From NCBI GenBank assembly GCA_902489135.1, contig CABTYW010000054.1, positions 1 to 12,971 of the forward strand: a DNA stretch of 12,971 nucleotides. The letters are read 5' to 3'. Under the pieces are notes generated by a model, which searched no databases, was not told the origin of the DNA, and saw only the letters and a list, made by a program, of their open reading frames with translations. The translations under genes were made by a program, and so were the position numbers. The first letter of the stretch is position 1. Each line of letters begins with the position of its first letter. Source of the DNA: an uncultured Synergistaceae bacterium (GTDB lineage Bacteria > Synergistota > Synergistia > Synergistales > Dethiosulfovibrionaceae). Shown here in pieces: positions 6,770 to 12,971 of this stretch.

Positions 6770-7748
6770 GAGCTCTCAAGTTTCGCGCAAAGTGGCAGGC
6801 GACGAAGTGCCCCGGGTCAATCTCCCGAAGTTCGGGCGTATTCGCCGTACATACGTCCTGCCGATAGGCGCACCGCCCGGCAAATCGGCAGCCCTGCGGC
6901 GGATTGACGGGGCTGGGCACGTCGCCTTCAAGCAGGATGCGGTTTTTCCTGCGGTTCAGGCGCGCCACGGGAATAGCCGAAAGCAACGCCTGTGTATAAG
7001 GATGTATCGGATCTTTGAAGAGCGTGAGATTATCGGCCTTCTCCACAATCTGACCGAGGTACATCACGGCGATTTCATCGGAGACATAGCGCACGACGCT
7101 GAGATTATGAGAGATAAACAGGTAGGTGTAGCCGCGGTCCTTTTTCAGCTCCCCCAGCAGATTGAGGATCTGAGCCTGAATGCACACGTCCAGCGCCGAC
7201 ACCGGCTCGTCCAAAACGATGAATTCGGGATCCAGCGCCAGCGCGCGGGCAATGCCGATGCGCTGGCGGCGGCCGCCGTCCAGCTCGTGGGGAAAGGAGT
7301 TGATCAGACGTTCCGCCAGGCCCACCGTATCCATCAGCTTTTTGACTTTGCGGTCCAGTTCGGAACGGTGCGAGTAATCTTTATTGATCACCATGGGTTC
7401 GGCAATGAGCTGGGAAACCGTCATGCGCGGGTTCAGCGACGAAAAGGGATCCTGAAAGACAATCTGCGCGTGTTTGCGAAACTGCGCGCGCTGCGCGGAA
7501 TCGTACTTGAGAGCGTCCTCGCCGTTAAAAAAGATCTCGCCGCCCGTAGCCCCGATCAGCCCGATCACCACGCGTCCAAGTGTGGATTTGCCGCAGCCCG
7601 ACTCGCCCACCAGTCCCAGCGTCTTGCCGCGGGGAATGGAAAGGGTCACGTCGTCCACGGCATGAAGCAGTCCCTCCGAGACCTGAAAATATTTTTTCAG
7701 ATGCTTGACCTCCACGATGGGGAGTGCCTTTTCAATTGTGCCGGTCAT
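6762..7748 (-). CDS. dppF: Peptide ABC transporter ATP-binding protein DppF/OppF
   Basis: One of the two cytoplasmic ATPases that power the peptide permease (328 residues, normal length). Visible motifs: Walker A GESGCGKS (48-55), Q-loop Gln99, signature LDGGRRQ (156-162), Walker B IVLDE (177-181) and H-loop His214. The C-terminal oligopeptide/dipeptide domain carries four Cys (287, 293, 300, 318) in the C-x5-C-x6-C plus Cys pattern that binds a [4Fe-4S] cluster in studied Opp/Dpp ATPases. The signature has Asp and Arg where LSGGQ has Ser and Gln. I recall this as a recurring variant of the F subunit, which would leave the D subunit with the standard signature. The ATG at 7746-7748 overlaps the dppD stop as ATGA, giving tight coupling. 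OppF is an equally valid name, since substrate size is unknown. Confidence 0.93.
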   Translation of the reverse strand: MTGTIEKALPIVEVKHLKKYFQVSEGLLHAVDDVTLSIPRGKTLGLVGESGCGKSTLGRVVIGLIGATGGEIFFNGEDALKYDSAQRAQFRKHAQIVFQDPFSSLNPRMTVSQLIAEPMVINKDYSHRSELDRKVKKLMDTVGLAERLINSFPHELDGGRRQRIGIARALALDPEFIVLDEPVSALDVCIQAQILNLLGELKKDRGYTYLFISHNLSVVRYVSDEIAVMYLGQIVEKADNLTLFKDPIHPYTQALLSAIPVARLNRRKNRILLEGDVPSPVNPPQGCRFAGRCAYRQDVCTANTPELREIDPGHFVACHFARNLRAHA

Positions 7749-8743
7749 GCGCGTGAACCTCCCTCGTAGGGGTGCGGGAAATAACAGTCGATGAAATGTC
7801 CGGGCTCAATCTCCCTCATGCCGCAGGGCTTTTCCAGACATTCCTTTTGAGCGTAAGGACAACGGGGCGAGAAGCTGCAGCCGCGCGGCAAATTGGTAGG
7901 ATCGGGCGGCAGACCGTGAATGACGGAGAGTTTTTCGCCGATGGGGCTCTCCAGGTCGGGAACGGCGTCGAACAGGCCCTGGGTGTAAGGGTGCAGCGGA
8001 TTGCCGTACAGATGCTCAATGTCAGCGTACTCAACCAGACGTCCCGCGTACATGATGGCCACGCTGTCGCACGTTTCCGCGACAATGCCCAGATCGTGGG
8101 TGATAAGCAACATGGAAGTCTTGACCTGCTTCTGCAAATCTTTGATCAGCTCCAGCACCTGCGCCTGAATGGTCACGTCGAGAGCCGTCGTCGGCTCGTC
8201 GGCAATGAGCAGACTGGGCTTGCAAGCCAAAGCGATAGCGATGCCGACGCGCTGGCGCATACCGCCGGAGAACTGGTGCGGATAGTCCTTGGCGCGTTCG
8301 GGACGGATCCCCACAAGTCGCATCATCTCCAACGCGCGCTCACGAATTTCGCCGCCCTTCAGGTCGGAATGGAGCGAAATCATTTCCATGATCTGTTCTT
8401 CCACCGTCATGATGGGATTGAGCGACGTCATGGGATCCTGGAAGATCATGGCGACTTCGCGCCCGCGCATATTGCGCAGCTCGGTTTCCGTCATCTCGCA
8501 TACATTCTGCCCCTTGAACCAAATTCCGCCGCCGGTAATCTCGCCGGGCGGCGATTGAATGAGCTGGAGAATTGCCAGAGCCGTGGTCGTCTTGCCGGCG
8601 CCCGTTTCACCCACAAACCCCAGGGACTTGCCCTCTTCCAGCTGCATGTTGAGATGATTTACCGCATGAACGACGCCGGAATCGGTATCAAACTGAACTG
8701 TCAGATCGCGAATGTCAAGAAGTTTTTTCTGAAAGTCTGCCAT
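7745..8743 (-). CDS. dppD: Peptide ABC transporter ATP-binding protein DppD/OppD
   Basis: The first of the paired ATPases (332 residues). Motifs: Walker A GETGAGKT (45-52), Q-loop Gln102, canonical signature FSGGM (158-162), Walker B LIADE (179-183) and H-loop His216. The C-terminal domain has the [12 protein letters not shown] stretch typical of OppD/DppD, then Cys289, 295, 302 and 320 in the C-x5-C-x6-C plus Cys layout of the [4Fe-4S] site. The ATG at 8741-8743 follows a GGAG about 10 nt upstream and lies 14 bp after the dppC stop. With DppF it should form a heterodimer in which this subunit supplies the standard signature motif. Nothing in the sequence suggests loss of function. Dpp versus Opp naming is a matter of convention. 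Confidence 0.94.
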   Translation of the reverse strand: MADFQKKLLDIRDLTVQFDTDSGVVHAVNHLNMQLEEGKSLGFVGETGAGKTTTALAILQLIQSPPGEITGGGIWFKGQNVCEMTETELRNMRGREVAMIFQDPMTSLNPIMTVEEQIMEMISLHSDLKGGEIRERALEMMRLVGIRPERAKDYPHQFSGGMRQRVGIAIALACKPSLLIADEPTTALDVTIQAQVLELIKDLQKQVKTSMLLITHDLGIVAETCDSVAIMYAGRLVEYADIEHLYGNPLHPYTQGLFDAVPDLESPIGEKLSVIHGLPPDPTNLPRGCSFSPRCPYAQKECLEKPCGMREIEPGHFIDCYFPHPYEGGSRA

Positions 8744-8757
8744 CGTTTTTTCTCCGT

Positions 8758-9612
8758 TTACCGTTTCTGTTTGGGATCCAGCGCGTCACGAAGCCCGTCG
8801 CCGATGAAGTTCAGCGCAATGATGGTGATGACGATGGCGATGCCGGGAAACATGCTCAGATAGGGGCTGCTGCGCAGATAGTCACGTGCGCTCGACAACA
8901 TGCCGCCCCACTCGGGATAAGGCGGCTGAATCCCCAGACCGATGAAACTCAGCGACGCCGAAGAGAGAATGGCGTTGGCGACACTCAACGTCGCCTGAAC
9001 GATCAGCGGCGCACAGCAGTTCGGCAGAATATGCAGAACGATAATGCGAAAATCGCTGGCGCCCATGGCGCGCGCGGCTTCGACGAACTCCATTTCCTTC
9101 ACCGAAAGCACCGAAGCGCGCAACAGGCGCGCAAAACGCGGCACCGAAGAGATGCCCACGGCGATCATCAAATTGAACAGTCCCGGGCCTAAAGCCGCCG
9201 CAATGGCGATGGCCAGCAGCGTCGACGGCACGGCAAGCTGCACGTCCATCAGACGCATGATCCAATTGTCGAGCCGGCCGCCGTAAAATCCGGCGACGGC
9301 TCCCAGCGATCCCCCCACGAACAGCGAGATAGACACGGCCACCAGTCCCACCTGAAGCGAAACGCGCGCACCGTAGATCAGCCGGCTCAAAACGTCGCGG
9401 CCGAACTCGTCGGTGCCCAGCAGATATTTGGCGTTGGGCGCCTGCAACGTTTCACGCAGGTGCTGACGCGAATATTTATACGGAGCGAGGGAATCCGCAA
9501 AAATCGCCGCGAAGATCAGCGTCAGCACGATCGCCAGACCGATCATGGCCAGATGATTTCTTCTGAGACGCACCAACGTCAGGCGCAGCATGCTGTTTTT
9601 CTTGAGAAGCAT
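8758..9612 (-). CDS. dppC: Peptide ABC transporter permease DppC
   Basis: The second inner-membrane permease subunit, 284 residues with my start. The open frame extends to 9684, overlapping dppB. The ATG at 9610-9612 is preferred because TAGGAGG, which includes the dppB stop, lies 9 nt upstream and the product then begins MLLKKNSMLRL, as usual for DppC. Marks: first helix at about 21-40, LLGTDEFGRDVLSRLIYGAR (64-83, the DppC N-terminal signature), the EAA coupling loop VEAARAMGASDFRIIVLHIL (177-196), then SASLSFIGLGIQPPYPEWG and a C-terminal GDGLRDALDPK. The expected membrane helices are all present. It forms the translocation channel with DppB and couples to DppD/DppF through the EAA loop. 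Confidence 0.94.
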   Translation of the reverse strand: MLLKKNSMLRLTLVRLRRNHLAMIGLAIVLTLIFAAIFADSLAPYKYSRQHLRETLQAPNAKYLLGTDEFGRDVLSRLIYGARVSLQVGLVAVSISLFVGGSLGAVAGFYGGRLDNWIMRLMDVQLAVPSTLLAIAIAAALGPGLFNLMIAVGISSVPRFARLLRASVLSVKEMEFVEAARAMGASDFRIIVLHILPNCCAPLIVQATLSVANAILSSASLSFIGLGIQPPYPEWGGMLSSARDYLRSSPYLSMFPGIAIVITIIALNFIGDGLRDALDPKQKR

Positions 9613-9625
9613 GAGAAAAGGCCTC

Positions 9626-10555
9626 CTAGCGGTACTTCGCTTTGATTCGCGGATCGACACAGGCGTACAGAAGATCCACGGCAAGATTGATAAAGCAGAA
9701 AACCAACGCTATGTACAGCACGCCGCCCTGAACCACGGGGAAATCGCGCATTTTGATGGACTCCACCATGAGACGCCCGACGCCCGGAATGGAGAACACC
9801 GTCTCCGTAAGGATTGCGCCGCTCAGAAGGCCGCCGAACTGCATTCCGATAATGGTCAAAATGGGAATCAGCGCGTTGGGCAGAGCATGTCGCCAGATGA
9901 TCACCGACTCGCGCTGCCCCTTGGCGCGCGCCGTGCGCACGTAGTCCGACTTGATGACTTCCAGCATGCTGGAACGGGTCATGCGCGTGATCACGGCCAG
10001 CGTGCCGCCCGAAAGCGTGAAGACGGGCATCGCCATTTCTGCGAAGGTGGTAAATCCCGAAGGGGGCAGCCAGTTCAGCTTAACCGAGAAGAGCAAAATC
10101 AGCAAAACGCCCAGCCAGAAGTTGGGCATGGCCACGCCGATCAGAGCCAACACCATCGAAACCGAGTCGAAGACCGAGTACTGGCGAATTGCGCAGATAA
10201 TGCCGAAGGGCAGCCCCAACGCCACCCCCAGTACAACCGCCCAGAACGACAGCTTCAGCGTGGTGGGAAAACGGGTCATGATCTCCTCGCTTACCGAGGA
10301 TTTGGTGACGTAGGAATTGCCGATGTCGCCGTGAAACAGCGCCTTATAGCAGTAGCGCCCGAACTGCACGAAAAACGGATCGTCAAGCCCGTAATTTTTG
10401 CGGAACTGTTCCACCGCTTCCTGTGGCGCGTCTTCACCGAGAGCCATGCGCGCCGGATCGCCGGGTGTGATGTACAGCAGCGTAAAAACCAGCAGTGCCA
10501 CGCCTGCAAGAACAGGAACAAGCAAAATAAGCCTTCGTATGGTGTACTTGAGCAT
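9626..10555 (-). CDS. dppB: Peptide ABC transporter permease DppB
   Basis: First gene of the operon, a 309-residue inner-membrane permease. The ATG at 10553-10555 follows AAGGGAG at about 6 nt. Family marks: N-terminal helix (about 9-29) leading to YITPGDPARMALGE, the YGLDDPFFVQFGRY segment, helices near 100-124 and 133-158, LPPSGF, the EAA loop RTARAKGQRESVIIWRHALP (207-226), ETVFSIPGVGRLM (251-263), and a last helix ending at ACVDPRIKAKYR. The length is slightly short of E. coli DppB and normal for the family. Thirteen bases separate it from dppC, whose ribosome binding site overlaps this gene's stop. It is transcribed away from the deacylase gene, from the shared control region upstream. 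Confidence 0.94.
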   Translation of the reverse strand: MLKYTIRRLILLVPVLAGVALLVFTLLYITPGDPARMALGEDAPQEAVEQFRKNYGLDDPFFVQFGRYCYKALFHGDIGNSYVTKSSVSEEIMTRFPTTLKLSFWAVVLGVALGLPFGIICAIRQYSVFDSVSMVLALIGVAMPNFWLGVLLILLFSVKLNWLPPSGFTTFAEMAMPVFTLSGGTLAVITRMTRSSMLEVIKSDYVRTARAKGQRESVIIWRHALPNALIPILTIIGMQFGGLLSGAILTETVFSIPGVGRLMVESIKMRDFPVVQGGVLYIALVFCFINLAVDLLYACVDPRIKAKYR

Positions 10556-10734
10556 AAAGTTCTCCCTTCCCCCGTTGGAGCGAAAAAAATAAAATCAACA
10601 CAAAGCCTTCGCCGCTGTGTTTGTCCCCGGCCTGACAACTCGGTCTCAGAACGCAGGAGGATGCCCCTCCCGAAATATCAATCCCCACTTGTTTAAGTTC
10701 AGGTACAAGATTTTATTTTTTCAACGTTACATAC
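10556..10734 (-). promoter_or_regulatory. Structured 5' leader of the dpp operon
   Basis: If transcription starts a few bases after the promoter at 10735-10743, the mRNA leader is about 170 nt. Beside the possible attenuator it can form two more hairpins on the minus strand. One is GGAGG (complement of 10667-10671) with CCTCC (complement of 10656-10660). The other is TTGTC (complement of 10635-10639) with GACAA (complement of 10620-10624). It contains CTGAGA, but not the rest of a thiamine riboswitch, and matches no riboswitch class I know. Confidence 0.35.
10582..10621 (-). terminator. Possible attenuator hairpin in the dppB leader
   Basis: On the minus strand, AACACA (complement of 10616-10621) pairs with TGTGTT (complement of 10597-10602). 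Two further GC pairs close inside after a small bulge. The stem is followed by TGATTTTATTTTTTT, a U-rich run ending about 25 nt before the dppB ATG. The shape fits a weak intrinsic terminator or attenuator. The stem is short and imperfect, so this is tentative. Confidence 0.3.
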
Positions 10735-10743
10735 AGTATAGCA
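10735..10743 (-). promoter_or_regulatory. Extended -10 promoter of the dpp operon
   Basis: The minus strand reads TGCTATACT (complement of 10735-10743), a near-perfect extended -10 element. No good -35 box lies 17 bp upstream, which extended -10 promoters can tolerate. It lies in the AT-rich core of the divergent region, about 28 bp from the opposing promoter, so a shared regulator could control both directions. Confidence 0.6.
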
Positions 10744-10770
10744 TAAAGCCCTAAAAAATCTATTCTTACC

Positions 10771-10799
10771 TTGACACCTTACAAAAGCGCTGATAGACT
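10771..10799 (+). promoter_or_regulatory. Sigma-70 promoter of the deacylase gene
   Basis: A perfect TTGACA (10771-10776) is followed after exactly 17 bp by TAGACT (10794-10799), four of six -10 consensus bases. The downstream 50 bp are extremely AT-rich. The transcript would have a leader of about 145 nt ahead of the deacylase start. No clear operator repeat is seen. Confidence 0.65.
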
Positions 10800-10951
10800 A
10801 TAAAAAATATTTATTATGGCATAAAAATCATTATAAAATAAATTATTCGTGTCGGGACTTTCCGCTCAAAACACAAATCCAGTATACAAAACGGGAGCTC
10901 CAAAGCGATTCCAAAACGCCCATCGGCACTTTAATCAGGAGGATGACTTTC

Positions 10952-12562
10952 TTGAAACAAAACTATTTCATTCACGACGCAAAAATATGCGACGGAACCG
11001 GCGCGGCGTGGTACCGCGGCAGTCTGAGAACGGAAGGCGACAGGATCGTCGCCGTGGGACGCGACGTCAAAGCGGGTCGTGGCGATGAAACCGTCGAAGC
11101 CCGTGGACTGATGCTCGCCCCGGGCTTCATCGACATTCACAGCCACGCCGACTTCGGTATGGTCTACAGTCCCGAAGCCGCCAACATCATGCTGCAGGGT
11201 GTAACCACGGTGATTATGGGACAGTGCGGCATCAGTCCCGCGCCGATCTGCCCCGAACGCAAAACGGAACTGGATCAATATGCCGGAGTGACCAAAAGCG
11301 GGCATCACGTCGATTGGGACTGGAACAGTTTCGGCCAGTGGCTGGCGCGCCTTGATCGGCAGCCTCTCGGCGTCAACGCCGGTTCGTTCATCGGGCAGGG
11401 AACCGTTCGCCTGTGCGTGATGGGTTTCGACAGCCGTGAACCGTCGCGTGAAGAGCTGGAACGCATGCGATCCCTTGTGGAACAGAGCATGGAAGAAGGC
11501 GCCTTCGGCATGAGCAGCGGCCTGGCCTATCCTCCCGGAATTTATTCTTCCGATGCGGAACTGGAGTTCGTCGCCGGCGGACTGACGAAACGCCGTGGCC
11601 TGTACGTATCCCACATGAGAAATCAGGCGGATCGGTCGCCGGAATGCGTTCGCGCCACCATTAACGTGGCGCGCGTCAATCATATCCCCGTACAGGTCGT
11701 TCATCTCAAAGCGCGCGAAAACGACCGCCCCGGCATGGCCGCCCACCTGTTCTCCATCATTGACGCCGCGCGGGCCGAAGGTCTGGATGTCACCGTGGAT
11801 CAGTATCCTTACACGGCGGCCAGCTCTACGCTGCGCTCGCTGATGCCCAAATGGGTTCACTCCGGCGGCATCCCCGGCATCATGAAGCTTCTCTCCGATC
11901 CCGCGACGCGGCGCGCCCTTCACGACGAAATGGAAAACTCCGAGCGCTGGCAAAAGACGATGCAACACGGCGGCGGCGCAAAATGTATCATCCTCGGCGA
12001 AATGCCGCTCACTCCCCAATACCGGGGCATGAACCTCGAGGACGCCGCAAAAAAAATGGGAACCGATCCCGTTGACGCCCTGCTTGAAGTCATTCTCCTC
12101 AATCAGGGAGCGGATCACGGCATTTACTTCTCCATGACCGAAGAAGACATCCGTCGCGTCATGGTCAACCCGCTGGTGATGATCGGATCCGACGGCGCCA
12201 TCGCTTCGCCGCGGGAATTTGTGCATCCCCGCTACAGCGGCACCTTTCCGCGCGTTCTGGGACGCTACGCCCGCGAGCTGAAACTCTTCTCCATCGAAGA
12301 AGCCGTGCGCAAAATGACGTCACTTCCCGCGGCACGCCTCGGGCTGACCCGCAAGGGCATCCTCCGCCCGGGCATGGACGCCGATCTGACGCTTTTCAAC
12401 CCGGAAACAGTCCGTGACGGCAGCACCTACGAGCATCCCATGACACCCCCCGTCGGCATCGAAGCCGTATGGGTCGGCGGCTGTCTCGGCGCGTACCGCG
12501 GCACCACAACCGGCGTACGCGCCGGCAAAGCGCTGCGGTATTGGACGGCTGACCGCCCATAA
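10952..12562 (+). CDS. N-acyl-D-amino-acid deacylase (D-aminoacylase, amidohydrolase superfamily)
   Basis: This enzyme hydrolyses N-acyl-D-amino acids to a free D-amino acid and a carboxylate; family members are zinc enzymes of EC 3.5.1.81/82/83 type. It is 536 residues from a TTG start at 10952, chosen because AGGAGG (10937-10942) directly abuts the in-frame ATG at 10943 (spacing 0) but lies 9 nt from the TTG. Metal and catalytic residues align in order with the well-studied Alcaligenes enzyme: His63 and His65 (GFIDIHSHAD), Cys92 (GQCGIS), His221 (YVSHMRNQ), His251 (VVHLKARE) and Asp414 (IGSDGA). Other family marks are GMSSGLAYPPGIYS, VDQYPYTAASS and a C-terminal GILRPGMDADLTLF. No signal peptide is seen, so it is cytoplasmic. 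It is divergent from the dpp operon, which suggests that the transporter supplies its substrate or peptides related to it. The exact acyl and side-chain preference is unknown. Confidence 0.9.
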   Translation: MKQNYFIHDAKICDGTGAAWYRGSLRTEGDRIVAVGRDVKAGRGDETVEARGLMLAPGFIDIHSHADFGMVYSPEAANIMLQGVTTVIMGQCGISPAPICPERKTELDQYAGVTKSGHHVDWDWNSFGQWLARLDRQPLGVNAGSFIGQGTVRLCVMGFDSREPSREELERMRSLVEQSMEEGAFGMSSGLAYPPGIYSSDAELEFVAGGLTKRRGLYVSHMRNQADRSPECVRATINVARVNHIPVQVVHLKARENDRPGMAAHLFSIIDAARAEGLDVTVDQYPYTAASSTLRSLMPKWVHSGGIPGIMKLLSDPATRRALHDEMENSERWQKTMQHGGGAKCIILGEMPLTPQYRGMNLEDAAKKMGTDPVDALLEVILLNQGADHGIYFSMTEEDIRRVMVNPLVMIGSDGAIASPREFVHPRYSGTFPRVLGRYARELKLFSIEEAVRKMTSLPAARLGLTRKGILRPGMDADLTLFNPETVRDGSTYEHPMTPPVGIEAVWVGGCLGAYRGTTTGVRAGKALRYWTADRP

Positions 12563-12651
12563 CGTCATTTTTTCAAAAAAGCTCCATGCTGAGCCCCCTG
12601 CGGATTTTTCCCCGGCGCAACGCAGGGCCTGTGCTCTTCCTCCGATTTCGA

Positions 12652-12702
12652 CAAAACCCGCAGCGGCGACCCATATAAAAACGGGCGCCGCTGCGGGTTT
12701 TG
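12652..12702 (+). terminator. Strong terminator after the deacylase gene
   Basis: A perfect 17-bp stem, 12652-12668 with 12686-12702, enclosing a 17-nt loop that can add three more CCC/GGG pairs (12670-12672 and 12683-12685). The outer part contains AAAA and TTTT, giving a U tract on either strand. It lies about 90 bp after the deacylase stop and may also serve a convergent gene beyond the window. Confidence 0.8.
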
Positions 12703-12971
12703 CTAAAAATTTACAGTTGATACCCTTCCTTCGTGTTTTCTGCTGCCCCTTTGAAAGGCTTATGGCTCTCGCGTGAAATTGCCTCACAAGGTTGCCCGAG
12801 GCCCACACGTCCCGTTCCGCCGGAGCATCGAGAACGGCCGCCGCTGTTGGCGCAGAGCGCCGCTCTTTGGCGGGTGAAGTGTTGCCGGCGGTTTGCGCGA
12901 AAAACGGCAAAAACCGCCGCGGTGCTTGCGCCCCTCCCGGGCACCTTCAAAGACGGCTTGGGCGGCACAGT
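12703..12971. other. Right-end stretch with no recognisable gene
   Basis: GC-rich sequence, open in two minus-strand frames but without a ribosome binding site, a family-like motif or consistent hydrophobic or amphipathic pattern. One open frame has its stop at 12711 next to the terminator. It could be the tail of a convergent gene or simply GC-rich noncoding DNA. I do not assign a product. Confidence 0.3.

Noticed and set aside
6573..8863. Long plus-strand ORFs at 6573-7769 and 7772-8863
   Set aside because: They are antisense to dppF and dppD, whose ATPase motifs are complete; their translations show no recognisable domain.
10640..10671. Thiamine (TPP) riboswitch suggested by CTGAGA
   Set aside because: The remaining conserved blocks (ACCC...GAACCTGATC and the GCGnAGGGA end) are absent.
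10931..12226. A 431-codon minus-strand ORF
   Set aside because: It lies antisense to the deacylase gene, whose catalytic residues are all present and whose start is well supported.
12320..12968. Minus-strand ORFs at 12320-12910 and 12711-12968
   Set aside because: The first crosses the deacylase terminator and overlaps its coding end; the second has no motif or start signal. Neither can be supported as a gene.
1..12971. CRISPR array, tRNA, rRNA or insertion sequence
   Set aside because: I looked for regularly spaced repeats, cloverleaf-like arms with a CCA end, and transposase motifs and found none.

Overview
The window joins two unlike pieces of DNA. Positions 1 to about 2300 look like a decayed piece of a Firmicutes-type integrative or mobilizable element. 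It holds the tail of a small membrane protein, a MOBP-type relaxase gene broken by an in-frame TAG just before its HIH metal-binding motif, a cluster of palindromes, and a convergent XRE-family regulator with its own promoter and terminator. From about 2330 to the end the DNA looks chromosomal and GC-rich: a badly eroded MATE efflux gene, then a peptide ABC transporter operon on the minus strand, then a divergent N-acyl-D-amino-acid deacylase gene.

The chromosomal part suggests an anaerobic, peptide- and amino-acid-using diderm, most likely a gut or oral Synergistota relative (Pyramidobacter or Cloacibacillus type). The reasons are the transporter plus D-aminoacylase theme, high GC, strong GGAGG ribosome binding sites, and periplasmic binding proteins with Sec signals but no canonical lipobox (monoderm Firmicutes normally lipidate these). 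This assignment is an inference from gene content and was not searched. The element at the left would then be a cross-phylum acquisition.

The transporter operon reads, in transcription order from 10555 down to 2939: dppB, dppC, dppD, dppF, a 200-residue membrane protein with a PH-like cytoplasmic domain, an intact substrate-binding protein, a strong hairpin, and a second binding protein that is a close duplicate but carries a 4-nt frameshift. Genes overlap or are separated by a few bases down to the membrane protein. A perfect 17-bp hairpin ends the operon. The 396-bp gap between dppB and the deacylase gene holds back-to-back promoters in a very AT-rich core, and a structured leader of roughly 170 nt ahead of dppB. 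The deacylase gene ends at a strong terminator.

Together the right-hand genes plausibly import short peptides or N-acylated (D-)amino acids and release free D-amino acids for fermentation. Three genes in the window are broken (relaxase, MATE, one binding protein), all near the element. I see no CRISPR array, tRNA, rRNA, insertion sequence or new defence system.
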